From contig OMWX01000003.1 of the NCBI GenBank assembly GCA_900314875.1, positions 47,151-111,150 on the forward strand: a stretch of DNA of 64,000 nt, given 5' to 3'. The notes below the pieces were generated by a model, which saw nothing but the letters and a program-made list of their open reading frames with translations, did no database searches and was not told where the DNA came from. The position numbers were made by a program, and so were the translations under genes. The stretch is from an uncultured Actinomycetes bacterium (GTDB lineage: Bacteria > Actinomycetota > Actinomycetes > Actinomycetales > Bifidobacteriaceae). Numbering within the stretch: position 1 is the stretch's first letter; each line of letters opens with the position of its first letter. Below are positions 46,155 to 56,102 of this stretch, piece by piece.

Positions 46155-49118
46155 TCACTCTCCCGGAACAATCGAAACAATCTTAGGAGCTTTGACAATA
46201 ACCTTGCGCGGAGGAACGCCGCCCAGACGCGACTGAATCTCAGGCAGCGCGAGAGCAAGCTTTTCAAGCTCATCGGCCGCAATATCCGCACTTACTTCCA
46301 GTTTTCCGCGAACTTTGCCCTTAATCTGAACAACCGCAGTCACCGAATCCTGCCCCGTGTATCGCTCGTCGGCAACAGGCCATGAAGCATAAGTCAGAGA
46401 CTCTTCATATCCGAGTTTTTCCCACAGCTGTTCGCAAATATGCGGAGCAATCGGGGCAAGCATGAGAACAAGAGGCTCGACAGCTTCGCGCGGAACGCCC
46501 TGCCCCTTGTTTGCAATCGAAGTCAGATGATTGTTAAGAACAATCAGCTTGGAAATTGCAGTATTGGGACGCATTGCCTCCATTTCTTCGGTAACGGAAG
46601 CAATCGTATTATTTACAAGCTTTCGAGTCTTTTCGTCTGCTTCAGCGTCGGTCACGGTAAGCTGTCCGGTATTTTCGTCAACCGCATTCCTCCAAAGACG
46701 CTGCAGGAATCTCATGCTTCCGATCACATTGCGCGTGTTCCACGGACGCGACTCGTCCAGCGGCCCCATGCTCATCTCGTAGAGACGGAAAGTATCCGCG
46801 CCGTAAGTGTCATACATATCGTCAGGCGTAATAATATTCTTAAGACTCTTGCCCATTTTGCCGAATTCGCGGTTCACAGTCTGCCCGTTCCAAGTGAAAA
46901 TTGCTTCTCCGGACTCTCCCGCCGATTCTTCGACTTCAGCCGCAGGAACATACTGTCCGCGCGAATCCGTATAAGCGTAAGCCTGGATATATCCCTGATT
47001 GAACAGCTTGCGGAAAGGCTCGGCTGAATCCGCATAACCCAAATCAAACAGAACCTTATGCCAGAATCGGGCGTAAAGCAAATGCAAAACTGCATGTTCC
47101 ACGCCTCCGACATACAAATCGACGCCGCCGGAAGCCCCTGCAGAATCATTGTGGTCAGGACCGAGCCAGTAGTCGTATTCTTCTTTATCGACAAGACTGT
47201 CGGCATTGGTCGGATCGATATAGCGCATGTAATACCAGCATGAACCCGCCCAGTTGGGCATTGTGTTGGTCTCGCGATAATAAGTTTTTTCTCCGTCGCC
47301 CAAATCAAGACGAACCTTCACCCAGTCCTCATTGCGACTCAAAGGAGCTTCGGGACTGCTGTCAGCATCCTGAGGATCGAAAGTTCGCGGAGCATAGTCG
47401 GGCACGTCGGGAAGAGCGACAGGCAAAAGCGAATCGGGAAGCGCATGCGCGACTCCGTCCTCATCGTAAACAATCGGGAACGGCTCTCCCCAGTACCGCT
47501 GACGGCTGAAAAGCCAGTCGCGCAGACGATACGAAACTTTGCCGTATCCGATGCCTTCGGTTTCAAGCCAGGCTGTAACCTTTTCAATCGCTTCATCAAC
47601 CGAAAGGCCGTTCAAATCCAAAGCTTTTCCGCCGACATGAGCTGCCTGAATACAGGAATTAATAACTGTTCCGTCATGAGACACATAAGGCTGCCTGCCT
47701 TCAAAATCAGCCAAATCAAGTCCTGATTCTTCAGTCGGCTTAACCGTATAAATAACCGGCAATCCGTAAGCTTGCGCAAAATCAAAATCGCGCGCGTCTC
47801 CGCCGGGAACAGCCATAATCGCGCCGGTTCCGTAGCCGGAAAGAACATATTCTGCGGTAAAAACAGGCAGTTTTGCGCCCGTAATCGGATTCACTGCATA
47901 AAGACCGGTAAACAGACCGGTTTTCTCGCCCGCAGACTCGGCTCTTTCCTGCGCAGTTTTCGCTGCCGCAGCCTTTGCGTATTCGCTCACTGCCTGAACC
48001 GGACTGTCAAAACCGCCCTTCCAGGATTCGGGAACGTTGTCCGGCCAGCGAGCGGGCACATGCGCAAGCAGAGAATGTTCGGGAGAAACAACCGCGAAAG
48101 TCGTGCCGAAAAGAGTGTCCGGACGGGTCGTATAGACCTCCAGATCTTTCGCTCCGTCGCCTGTGGGAACCTCAAAATGCACTCCGGCTCCGTGAGATTC
48201 TCCAATCCAGTTCTCCTGCATCGATTTGACTTTCTGAGGCCAATCGATAATCTTCAAATCTTCCGCAAGCCTGTGACCGTAGGCTGTGATTCGCATCGAC
48301 CACTGTCGCAGCTCGCGACGGAAAACCGGATAGTTTCCGCGCTCCGACTTGCCTTCGGCAGTAACTTCCTCATTTGCCAGAACAGTTCCCAGTCCCGGAC
48401 ACCAGTTGACCGGCGACTTTGAAATATAAGCCAGACGGAACTCGTTCAAAACATCGCTTTGCTCGGATTTTGAAAGCTGCTCCCATTTTTTGCCTTCAAA
48501 ACCAGGAATCGGCTTAATCCCCTTTTCAAATGCATTTACAAGCTCGCTTATCGGACGAGCGCTTCCTTTTCCGCCGTCCGGCCGCACAAAATCAGGATCG
48601 TACCAGGATTCGTATATGCGAAGGAAAATCCACTGAGTCCAGCGAATGTATTCGGGATCGATTGTGGCAAAACTGCGCCTGGAATCAAGACTGAGTCCCA
48701 TACGGTAAAGCTGGCGGCGCATATTGGCAATATTCGCTTCAGTCGTAACGCGCGGATGCTGTCCGGTCTGAACCGCAAACTGCTCGGCGGGAAGTCCGAA
48801 AGCGTCATATCCGAGCGCATGAAGCACATTTTCGCCTTTCATGCGGTGATAGCGGCTGACCACATCGGTTGCGATATATCCCAAAGGATGCCCCACATGA
48901 AGCCCCTTGCCCGAGGGATAAGGGAACATGTCCATAACGAAATAAGGAGTGCGTCCCTCAGCATTTCTCCCCTTGCCGTCAGTAAGATTTCCTTTCTTGT
49001 TCGCAGCATGGAAAGTGCCTTCTTTTTCCCACTTTTCCTGCCAGCGCTCCTCAATCTGACGGGCAAGTTCGGCATTATACCTGTATTTCGGATTATCCGA
49101 CGAGTTCGGCTGATTCAT
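46155..49118 (-). CDS. leuS: leucyl-tRNA synthetase
   Basis: Class I synthetase, 987 residues, bacterial LeuRS. HIGH region is HVGHPLGY, KMSKS region is KMGKS. An editing domain inside and a zinc/leucine-specific insert are consistent with length. Start set to ATG 49118 (AAGGAG about 12 nt upstream); a longer frame adds 31 poor residues. First housekeeping gene of the block leading to comEA. No T-box-like element was recognised in the short gap upstream. Confidence 0.97.
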   Translation of the reverse strand: MNQPNSSDNPKYRYNAELARQIEERWQEKWEKEGTFHAANKKGNLTDGKGRNAEGRTPYFVMDMFPYPSGKGLHVGHPLGYIATDVVSRYHRMKGENVLHALGYDAFGLPAEQFAVQTGQHPRVTTEANIANMRRQLYRMGLSLDSRRSFATIDPEYIRWTQWIFLRIYESWYDPDFVRPDGGKGSARPISELVNAFEKGIKPIPGFEGKKWEQLSKSEQSDVLNEFRLAYISKSPVNWCPGLGTVLANEEVTAEGKSERGNYPVFRRELRQWSMRITAYGHRLAEDLKIIDWPQKVKSMQENWIGESHGAGVHFEVPTGDGAKDLEVYTTRPDTLFGTTFAVVSPEHSLLAHVPARWPDNVPESWKGGFDSPVQAVSEYAKAAAAKTAQERAESAGEKTGLFTGLYAVNPITGAKLPVFTAEYVLSGYGTGAIMAVPGGDARDFDFAQAYGLPVIYTVKPTEESGLDLADFEGRQPYVSHDGTVINSCIQAAHVGGKALDLNGLSVDEAIEKVTAWLETEGIGYGKVSYRLRDWLFSRQRYWGEPFPIVYDEDGVAHALPDSLLPVALPDVPDYAPRTFDPQDADSSPEAPLSRNEDWVKVRLDLGDGEKTYYRETNTMPNWAGSCWYYMRYIDPTNADSLVDKEEYDYWLGPDHNDSAGASGGVDLYVGGVEHAVLHLLYARFWHKVLFDLGYADSAEPFRKLFNQGYIQAYAYTDSRGQYVPAAEVEESAGESGEAIFTWNGQTVNREFGKMGKSLKNIITPDDMYDTYGADTFRLYEMSMGPLDESRPWNTRNVIGSMRFLQRLWRNAVDENTGQLTVTDAEADEKTRKLVNNTIASVTEEMEAMRPNTAISKLIVLNNHLTSIANKGQGVPREAVEPLVLMLAPIAPHICEQLWEKLGYEESLTYASWPVADERYTGQDSVTAVVQIKGKVRGKLEVSADIAADELEKLALALPEIQSRLGGVPPRKVIVKAPKIVSIVPGE

Positions 49119-49201
49119 TGTTTCGCTTATCTCCTTCGCATTCCTCAAATATCGCCGCCGGCCGGGCAGCGAAAAATATTCTGTATCAATTATCGTTTTT
49201 C

Positions 49202-50224
49202 TTAGGGACATAAGTTCTGCGGAGTTTTCTCTTCAAAATTCATGTCGGCGGGCAAATCGGCTTTAAGCTTGTCGATTTGCTTTTTCCAAGTTCCGTCGGC
49301 AACCATTTTCCGCAATGCGGATTCGACAATTCTTTTCAGCTGCGGCTGTCCGGCTTTCAGCGCAATCCCGTACTCGCTCGTTTCTCCCGGCACATTGATT
49401 ATTTCCAGTCCGTCATGCCTGTGAGAAGATTCGAGCCCTGCAAGCACAAGACTGTCCCCGACAATCGCGTCCGCATTCGCGCCGAGCAGCGCAGTTTCGC
49501 ATTGGGAATACTCGACATGAGAAAATGCATTGACTTCGCCGTGCAAATTCATCTGCTCAAGTTCTTGAGGGATTTGCGAATCCGCTACGCACACGTTCTT
49601 CCCTTTGAGCATCCGGTATCCGCTGTCCGCAGAAAAATCGTCTTGAGAAACACTGTTTTGAGAAAACGCATTTTTTTTGACAAGAATGCTTTTGCGCATG
49701 TTTATGTAAGGTCCGGCAAATGTAATGCCGTCATCGTCCGAGCCGTTTTCGCCGCCGGAATCTTCGCTGTCCGAATTGCCGGTTCCGGACGCCGAACTGC
49801 CCGATTTTTCGAGATGCGCTCCGAAAATCATATCGATTCCGCTTTGTATAAGCGTGTCCCGCTCGGTGTCCGATGCCTGCCGCCACTCAATCTGACGAAC
49901 GGAAAACCCAAGCTTTTCGGCAACATATTTTGCAACTTCAACATCAAAACCTGTCAAATCTCCGGCATGTCTGCTGCTTATCATGGGACGGTCGTATGCC
50001 ACGCCGATCACTATTTCGGGACCTGCGGTATCGGGAGTTTCGCGCGACTGACATCCGCAGAGAGTCCCCGAAAACACGGCAGTCAGAATCATTGCAAAAC
50101 ATATGCAGCCGACTCTTTTGCAAATTCTTTTGCAATTTCTCTCGCAAACTGTTTTTTGCGCTTTTTCAGGCATCTTTGTTGTGTTTTTCAGAACAGTTTT
50201 GCGCATATTATCCTGTTTTGCCAT
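49202..50224 (-). CDS. amino-acid ABC transporter substrate-binding lipoprotein (orphan)
   Basis: Polar amino-acid-type (SBP_bac_3) periplasmic-binding-protein fold, 340 residues. Lipobox-like LCGC at about 54-57 after a basic, Cys-rich long leader. EIVIGVAYDRPM...GFDVEVAKYVAEKLG is the usual N-lobe, and the C-lobe ends SALRKMVADGTWKKQIDKL. A Ser/Gly/Asp-rich insert (about 140-165) interrupts the N-lobe. No permease or ATPase gene is adjacent. ATG 50224 or, with a better AGGAT site, the ATG at 50206. The gene precedes leuS by 83 nt on the same strand. Confidence 0.88.
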   Translation of the reverse strand: MAKQDNMRKTVLKNTTKMPEKAQKTVCERNCKRICKRVGCICFAMILTAVFSGTLCGCQSRETPDTAGPEIVIGVAYDRPMISSRHAGDLTGFDVEVAKYVAEKLGFSVRQIEWRQASDTERDTLIQSGIDMIFGAHLEKSGSSASGTGNSDSEDSGGENGSDDDGITFAGPYINMRKSILVKKNAFSQNSVSQDDFSADSGYRMLKGKNVCVADSQIPQELEQMNLHGEVNAFSHVEYSQCETALLGANADAIVGDSLVLAGLESSHRHDGLEIINVPGETSEYGIALKAGQPQLKRIVESALRKMVADGTWKKQIDKLKADLPADMNFEEKTPQNLCP

Positions 50225-50356
50225 TTTCTTGTTTTGCAGTCTCCCGCTCTGTCGTTCTTTGCTTTATCATCTCCGGCCGCTTTGCGCATATTGCCGGCAA
50301 TCAGTTTTTGCAGCCGCATTGTCCGTTCTGTCCGAACTTACACAAATTTACCCGCA

Positions 50357-50386
50357 TTTATACGAACCTGTCTGAACTTATCTGAA
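50357..50386 (-). promoter_or_regulatory. possible promoter of the lipoprotein-leuS-tsaD block
   Basis: On the minus strand TTCAGA (50386-50381) and TATAAA (50362-50357) with 18-nt spacing, overlapping the end of corA and about 130 nt before the lipoprotein start. Match by eye only. Confidence 0.35.
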
Positions 50387-51331
50387 TGATTTCGATCGCG
50401 TTAAGAACCATCCGACGACTCCCGAAAGAACCATTGACGCCACAACGATCAAAATAAAACCCCATCTGCTTCCGGTCAGAGGCATTCCCAGCATTCCGCC
50501 GTCCTGAAAATTCATGCCGTACATGGAGAAAATAAGCGTCGGCACATCCAAAACAATGGATATAACGGTAAAGATGCGCATAACATTGTTGACATTATTC
50601 GAAACAATCGAAGCAAAAGCGTCGGTCATTCCCTGCAAAACGCTCTGATAAATCGATGCCATCTCAATTGCCTGCTTGTTTTCCACGATTACATCGTCAA
50701 GCAGATCCTCATCATCGGAATAACGTCGAATGCGCCCGATGCTCGTAAGACGTTCAAGCACTATTTCATTCGATTTAAGCGAAGTCGTAAAGTAAACAAG
50801 AGCTTTATTCAGCTCCATAAGGTGCACGATTTCCCGGTTTTGCATCGAGTCTCGCAAACGCAGTTCCAGCTTGTCGGTTTCTTTGTCGATAATCCTCAAA
50901 TACCGCAGATATTCGGTCGCGTTCCGGTAAAGAATCTGAAGCACGAATCGCGATTTCATGAAAGTATTAAAACCTCTGACAGAGCCTTCCATAAAAGGAC
51001 GCAGCAGAGAGGTGTCGCGAGAACAGACAGTAATTATCGCGTCGGAAGTAAGGATAATCGAAAGAGGAATCGTCTCATACCTGTCCCGTCCGTCGCGCTC
51101 TTCAACTGCGGGAATATCGACGATAATCATCGTATAATCATCTTCAACGTCAATTCGCGAGCGTTCCTCATCATCCAGAGGAGCGCGCAAATCCGCCAAA
51201 TCCACCGAACATGAATCGGCAATGCCGGCAAGTTCGGAATCCGAGGGATCGGTAAGAGACACCCAGCAGCCGGCAACAGGATTTTCCGTCTGCCGCGTTC
51301 GAGAGTTTTCGGTATTAAAAATGCGAAGCAT
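50378..51331 (-). CDS. corA: CorA-type magnesium channel
   Basis: Pentameric divalent-cation channel. 317 residues from ATG 51331, chosen because upstream residues have no CorA similarity and AAGGAG is nearby. A cytoplasmic funnel, a long helix, then two C-terminal transmembrane helices with the selectivity motif YGMNF (271-275). The extracellular loop after it (QDGGMLGMPLTGSR) is typical of the family. Confidence 0.95.
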   Translation of the reverse strand: MLRIFNTENSRTRQTENPVAGCWVSLTDPSDSELAGIADSCSVDLADLRAPLDDEERSRIDVEDDYTMIIVDIPAVEERDGRDRYETIPLSIILTSDAIITVCSRDTSLLRPFMEGSVRGFNTFMKSRFVLQILYRNATEYLRYLRIIDKETDKLELRLRDSMQNREIVHLMELNKALVYFTTSLKSNEIVLERLTSIGRIRRYSDDEDLLDDVIVENKQAIEMASIYQSVLQGMTDAFASIVSNNVNNVMRIFTVISIVLDVPTLIFSMYGMNFQDGGMLGMPLTGSRWGFILIVVASMVLSGVVGWFLTRSKSFR

Positions 51332-51520
51332 GCCGTTCGGCTTCTCCTTTCCGACTCTCCGGGGGACAAACAGTTTTCCCGCAAACAGTTTTCCGCCGCA
51401 TTCCGTTAAAAATCGTTCAAATCGCGCACCCCGGGAACAAGCCTGCGAGCGCACTGCCACCCATTATACTTGCACCGCATACTCACGGGATTCGCAATTT
51501 GCGCGCATTGCAAATTATAA

Positions 51521-51560
51521 AAAGAAAAACCGCATCTGCAAATTGCGCAAATGCGGTTTA
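51521..51560 (-). terminator. terminator after tRNA-Ala
   Basis: Stem AAACCGCAT/ATGCGGTTT (51527-51535 with 51551-51559) extended inward by TGC/GCA, then T-rich sequence on the minus strand. Confidence 0.88.
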
Positions 51561-51594
51561 TATACGCGACATCTTTTGTGCCACCTTTTACTTG

Positions 51595-51667
51595 TGGAGC
51601 TAAGGAGGTTCGAACTCCTGACCTTCTCCATGCCATGGAGACGCGCTACCAGCTGCGCCATAGCCCC
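51595..51667 (-). tRNA. tRNA-Ala (anticodon GGC)
   Basis: Cloverleaf on the minus strand with acceptor GGGGCTA/TAGCTCC (one G-U), anticodon stem TCTCC/GGAGA, loop ATGGCAT (anticodon GGC), and TTCGAAC T-loop. Discriminator A; CCA not encoded. Confidence 0.97.
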
Positions 51668-51828
51668 AAACAACAAATTCGATTGTACACGTTAATTTTC
51701 AGACATGCAAATTACGCGTGTCGAATTTGCGCGACAGTCGTCTGCTGCACAGGTTTCAACCGTCTGATTGTCTGACTGTTCAGTCATCAGACCGTTCGAC
51801 TGTCTTGCCGTCCGACCATTCACGCCGT

Positions 51829-52194
51829 TCAGCCGTTCATGCCCAGATCGATAATCGGACAGTCTTTCCAAAGCCCTTCAAGCGCATAAAATTCGCGCGA
51901 TTCCTCAGTCATCACATGAATTACAAAATCGCCGTAATCAAGCAGAATCCAGCTTTCGTCGCCGACGCCTTCGCGTTCGCGCGGCTTGGCATTTCCCTGA
52001 AGCGCAAGCTGTTTTTCTATTTCTTCGGCAATCGCATTCATATGCCGCGCAGAAGTCGCGCTTGCAAGCAAAAACGCGTCCGTTATTCCCAAAGCATCGC
52101 TTACGTCGATTGCGATAATATCCGACGCTTTCTGTTCGTCGGCTGCCGCAGCCGCAATGCGCAGCATGCGAACCGAATAATCCAATGCAGTCAT
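51829..52194 (-). CDS. rsfS: ribosome silencing factor RsfS
   Basis: Binds uL14 on the large subunit and blocks joining in poor nutrients. 121 residues. Typical core: KASDIIAIDVSDALGITDAFLLASATSARHMNAIA and LLDYGDFVIHVMTEESREFYALEGLWKDC. Start at ATG 52194 with GGAGG 5 nt upstream. 64 nt after glmU on the same strand. Confidence 0.95.
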   Translation of the reverse strand: MTALDYSVRMLRIAAAAADEQKASDIIAIDVSDALGITDAFLLASATSARHMNAIAEEIEKQLALQGNAKPREREGVGDESWILLDYGDFVIHVMTEESREFYALEGLWKDCPIIDLGMNG

Positions 52195-52258
52195 TTTTTC
52201 CTCCAAATTCTTAAGTATCATCCCTGAAGCCGGACTTCATTATTCATTGTTATTCGCG

Positions 52259-53671
52259 TTATTCGCCGCGTTCCCAGACCGGCTTCCAGTTTTCCACCGT
52301 ATGCTGAGAGTTTTCCGAATATGCCATGGCATTGTCGTTTATGTCCTTGCGAACCACGCTTCCGGCTCCCGTGGTAACGCCGTTTCCGACATTCACCGGA
52401 GCGACAAGCATATTTCCGGCTCCTATATGAACTCCCGAACCGATTTCAGTGCGAGATTTGTGCACGCCGTCATAATTCGCCGTAATCGTGCCGCCGCCGA
52501 CATTCGACTTCGAACCGATATGCGCATCGCCTATATAACTCAGGTGCGGAACTTTCGAACCTTCGTCAATAACGGCTTTCTTCATTTCGACAAAAGCGCC
52601 GGCCTTCGCATTTTCTCCCAAATCGCTGCCCGGCCGCAGATAAGTCCACGGTCCTATATTCGCATTTGCGCCTATATGCGCAGATTCGACGCGGCTTCTT
52701 TCCACGACGGCCGACTCGTCGACAGTCGCATCGATAAGCGTCGTATAAGGTCCGACTACAGCCGACTTGCCGACAACTGTTTTGCCTTTCAAAAAGCTTC
52801 CCGGCAAAATTTGCGCATCGGGCCCGATAACGACATCCTCTTCAATCCAAGTCGTCGCGGGATCTGCAATATCTGCCCCTTCGCGCATTTTCTGCTCGCA
52901 TATGCGCAGATTATGCTCTTTTGCAAGCCTGCACAGCTGCACGCGGTCATTCACGCCCGCAACCGAAAGAGGATCGGGCGCCGCATATGCTCCGACGCGT
53001 CCGAACTCGTTCGCAGAAGCCAGCGCATCCGTAAGATAAAACTCGTTTTGCGCATTCTGAGAATCCAGCCGGCTTATCGAATATTCCAAAGCCTGAGCAT
53101 TAAACAGATAAACGGACGTGTTTACTTCGCGAATTGCTTTCTGGCGGTCATTTGCATCCGCTTCTTCGACGATTTTCGCAACCGATCCGTCCTCATTGCG
53201 AATTATTCGCCCGTATCCGAACGGATTGCCGACTTCGGCAGTCAGAACGGTAGCAGCGTTGCCCGACTCTGCATGCTCGGCATACAAAGCGCGCAAAACA
53301 TCCGCGCTTAAAAGAGGCATGTCCGAAGCGGTTATCAGAACAGTGTTTCCCAAACCGCCGTTTTCGCCGAAAAATTCGACTGCGCACTGCACGGCTCTGC
53401 CTGTTCCGGGTTTTTCATCCTGTTTGACAATCTGAACCGCATCATAATAGGACAAAGCAGCCTGAGAAACTTTTTGCGCTTCATGACGGACGACAACAGC
53501 CGTTTTGTTGGGATTCAGCGCGCGAACATTGGATATAACGCGCTGCAAAAAAGTTTTTCCGCAAAAATTGTGAAGAACCTTCGGAATCGATGATTTCATT
53601 CTGGTGCCTTCGCCCGCTGCCAGAATAATCGCGGTCGACAATCTTATGTTTTTGCAATCGTTTGCGGACAT
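52259..53671 (-). CDS. glmU: bifunctional GlmU (N-acetylglucosamine-1-P uridyltransferase / glucosamine-1-P acetyltransferase)
   Basis: Makes UDP-GlcNAc. 470 residues. Uridyltransferase domain first (AAGEGTRMKSSIPKVLH, GTGRAV), then a left-handed beta-helix with hexapeptide repeats and acetyltransferase residues (LRPGSDLGENAKAGAFVE, GGGTITANYDGVHK). Start at ATG 53671 with AAGGAG 6 nt upstream. Followed by rsfS. Confidence 0.96.
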   Translation of the reverse strand: MSANDCKNIRLSTAIILAAGEGTRMKSSIPKVLHNFCGKTFLQRVISNVRALNPNKTAVVVRHEAQKVSQAALSYYDAVQIVKQDEKPGTGRAVQCAVEFFGENGGLGNTVLITASDMPLLSADVLRALYAEHAESGNAATVLTAEVGNPFGYGRIIRNEDGSVAKIVEEADANDRQKAIREVNTSVYLFNAQALEYSISRLDSQNAQNEFYLTDALASANEFGRVGAYAAPDPLSVAGVNDRVQLCRLAKEHNLRICEQKMREGADIADPATTWIEEDVVIGPDAQILPGSFLKGKTVVGKSAVVGPYTTLIDATVDESAVVERSRVESAHIGANANIGPWTYLRPGSDLGENAKAGAFVEMKKAVIDEGSKVPHLSYIGDAHIGSKSNVGGGTITANYDGVHKSRTEIGSGVHIGAGNMLVAPVNVGNGVTTGAGSVVRKDINDNAMAYSENSQHTVENWKPVWERGE

Positions 53672-53923
53672 CCTAAACTCCTTATCCGACCGTTTTCGCA
53701 AATGCTCTATTCGCAAATGCCTTAAAATGCTCTAAATGCTTTTTCAGGCGTTTTCTGCGTCTTTTCGAATGCGTTTCCCGTTTTCTCTGCGGCATTTTTG
53801 CATTACCGCTCTTTTCATGCGATTCTACCGGTTTCGCTTGAAAGAAACGCGGGAGAATTCTGAGCGAAACTCACAAAATCCGTCATATGCGCAAAAACGC
53901 ATTCGATTCGCAAAAATAAACAG

Positions 53924-53960
53924 AAAAATAAACAAAAGGCGAGCCGCGAGACCCGCCTTT
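53924..53960 (-). terminator. terminator after tRNA-Gln
   Basis: AAAGGCG/CGCCTTT stem (53935-53941 with 53954-53960) followed on the minus strand by TGTTTATTTTT. Confidence 0.8.
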
Positions 53961-53965
53961 CCCGG

Positions 53966-54036
53966 CTCCCCCACCTGGACTCGAACCAAGACAAAGGGTT
54001 CCAAAGACCCGTGTGCTGCCATTACACCATGGGGGA
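53966..54036 (-). tRNA. tRNA-Gln (anticodon TTG)
   Basis: Acceptor TCCCCCA/TGGGGGA, anticodon loop CTTTGGA (anticodon TTG), TTCGAGT T-loop; closely resembles the standard bacterial tRNA-Gln sequence. 71 nt. Confidence 0.96.
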
Positions 54037-54117
54037 TCAGACGCGTTTAACGCGTCAAGATTCAATTATACATACAACACGCAAAACGACGCGCCGCAAC
54101 AGATATTTTTTCGCGTT

Positions 54118-55134
54118 TTATGCGTAAACGATTCCCTGCTCTTTGTGATTTGCGGGATACGTTTCAAAAAGATCCGCCATAGAGCCGTTGGCAAATACGG
54201 CTTTAATCGCATCGGCGAGCAGAGGCGCAATCGAGAGAACGGTAAGACCGTCCCATCGCTTTTCTTCCGAAATCGGAACCGTGTCGGTAACGATGACTTC
54301 GCGCGCCCCGCAATTCTTCAGACGCTCAATGCACGGTTCTGAGAACACTCCGTGAGTAGCGACAATAGTTACGGATTTTGCGCCGGAATCTTTCAAAACC
54401 CTGCAAGCTCCGGCAATGGTTCCGCCGGTATCGATAAGGTCATCGACCAAAACGCAGTCTTTGCCTTCCACATCGCCCACAACGCGGTTTGAAGTAACAT
54501 GGTTTGCCCGAGTAATGTCGTGAGTTTTGTGAACAAAAGCCAAAGGACCGCCGCCCAGACGGTGAGCCCACTGCTCTGCCACGCGAATTCGACCCGCATC
54601 GGGAGAGACAACCGAAATATTATCCAAATCCATTTTTGCGCGAACATAATCAATCAAAACAGGCATAGCAGCAAGATGATCGACCGGACCGTCAAAGAAT
54701 CCCTGAGACTGAGAAGCGTGCAAATCGACGGAAACAATGCGGTTGGCGCCAGCCGTTTTAAGCAGATCGCACATAAGGCGCGAAGAAATAGGTTCGCGTC
54801 CCAAATGTTTTTTATCCTGCCTGCAATAAGGCATCAAAGGACATACTGCCGTAACGGATCTTGCCGAAGCGCGCTTAAGAGCGTCAATCATAATCAGCTG
54901 TTCCATAATGTTTTTATTGGTCGGCGACGTGGACGTCTGAAGAACAAAAACATCAGAACCTCGAACCGATTCGGTATAGCGAACATAAATCTCGCCGTTG
55001 GCAAAATCGTATGCCGTAGTTTCAAGAACATCAATTCCCAGTTGCGCGGCAACATCCGAAGCTAATTTCGGATGAGATCTTCCTGCCACCAAAACAAGGC
55101 TTTTATCGGGATTTCCTGCAAGTACTGCGCTCAA
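54118..55134 (-). CDS. prs: ribose-phosphate diphosphokinase
   Basis: Makes PRPP from ribose 5-phosphate and ATP. 338 residues. VAGRSHPKLA at the N-terminus, DLHASQSQGFFDGPVDH (metal loop), and PRPP loop VLVDDLIDTGGT. Start is TTG at 55134, well supported by GGAG 5 nt upstream and by the conserved N-terminus; no in-frame ATG gives the full fold. Lies between tRNA-Gln and nadD on the same strand; glmU-prs proximity is common in actinobacteria. Confidence 0.97.
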   Translation of the reverse strand: MSAVLAGNPDKSLVLVAGRSHPKLASDVAAQLGIDVLETTAYDFANGEIYVRYTESVRGSDVFVLQTSTSPTNKNIMEQLIMIDALKRASARSVTAVCPLMPYCRQDKKHLGREPISSRLMCDLLKTAGANRIVSVDLHASQSQGFFDGPVDHLAAMPVLIDYVRAKMDLDNISVVSPDAGRIRVAEQWAHRLGGGPLAFVHKTHDITRANHVTSNRVVGDVEGKDCVLVDDLIDTGGTIAGACRVLKDSGAKSVTIVATHGVFSEPCIERLKNCGAREVIVTDTVPISEEKRWDGLTVLSIAPLLADAIKAVFANGSMADLFETYPANHKEQGIVYA

Positions 55135-55308
55135 TGTTTCTCCAAACCTGAGTTCCTTCGGACAATTTCCATGCTACATCCCGCCGAAGACCTCGCGCGG
55201 AAAATTCGGCGCGGGCGCAAATATTTTCAGCAGATATTTTCATCAGCTGCAAAGTTATATGCAAAATCATTGCGCTTCAAACCGCAGCATGAGCAATATG
55301 CGCAGCGC

Positions 55309-56040
55309 CTATTCGTAAAGTCCGTGCTTGTTTATGTACTGAACCACGCCGTCGGGTACCAGATACCATACGGGTTTCCCCTGCCGCACGCGGTTTCGCA
55401 CATCGGTCGACGAAATTGCAAGAGCCGGAATTTCCAGCACGTCCGCGCATTGCTCGTCTATTCCGTCAATTTGAGGTCTGAGAACGTACCCAGGACGGGA
55501 CACGCCGACAAAATGCGCGGCTTTAAGCATCTTTTCGTAATTTTTCCAGCGAGGCAGCTGCGCGACGACATCGGCTCCGGTAATGAAAAACAGTTCCGCG
55601 TCGGGACGGAGAGCGCGAATATCGTTAAGCGTGTCAATCGTATAAGTAGTTCCCGGACGGTCTATATCGACTCTGGAAACGGTAAACATCGGATTTGAAG
55701 CCGTCGCGATAACGGTCATAAGATAACGGTCTTCGGCGGCGGCAACCCTCTGCTCGTCTTTAAATGCCGGACGCCCGACAGGAACGAATATCACTTCGTC
55801 CAAATCGTAAACCCACGCGACTTCGGAAGCAGCGACCAAATGTCCGTTGTGTATAGGATCGAACGTTCCGCCCATGATTCCCACTCTTGCGGTCGCATGA
55901 CGGTTTCCTCTCGCCGATCTGCGCATTGTAAAGTGCGAGGAGCGGTCTTTTTCGCGCTGCTCGTTTTGAAACGTTTTTCCGCTCCCGTTTTTCAGTCCCG
56001 ACATTCGTCTGGGCCGCGCAAATTCCTGATTTTCAGACAT
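55309..56040 (-). CDS. nadD: nicotinate-nucleotide adenylyltransferase
   Basis: NAD biosynthesis. 243 residues. Catalytic [12 protein letters not shown], and [13 protein letters not shown] near the C-terminus. A basic N-terminal extension of about 50 residues precedes the Rossmann core. ATG 56040 has AAGGAA close upstream. Third gene after proA and a hypothetical gene. Confidence 0.95.
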   Translation of the reverse strand: MSENQEFARPRRMSGLKNGSGKTFQNEQREKDRSSHFTMRRSARGNRHATARVGIMGGTFDPIHNGHLVAASEVAWVYDLDEVIFVPVGRPAFKDEQRVAAAEDRYLMTVIATASNPMFTVSRVDIDRPGTTYTIDTLNDIRALRPDAELFFITGADVVAQLPRWKNYEKMLKAAHFVGVSRPGYVLRPQIDGIDEQCADVLEIPALAISSTDVRNRVRQGKPVWYLVPDGVVQYINKHGLYE

Positions 56041-56102
56041 TTTTCCTTATTGAACTTATTGAATGTTTGCTGCTTCGATTCGAATTGCGAACAGACCTGC
56101 GA

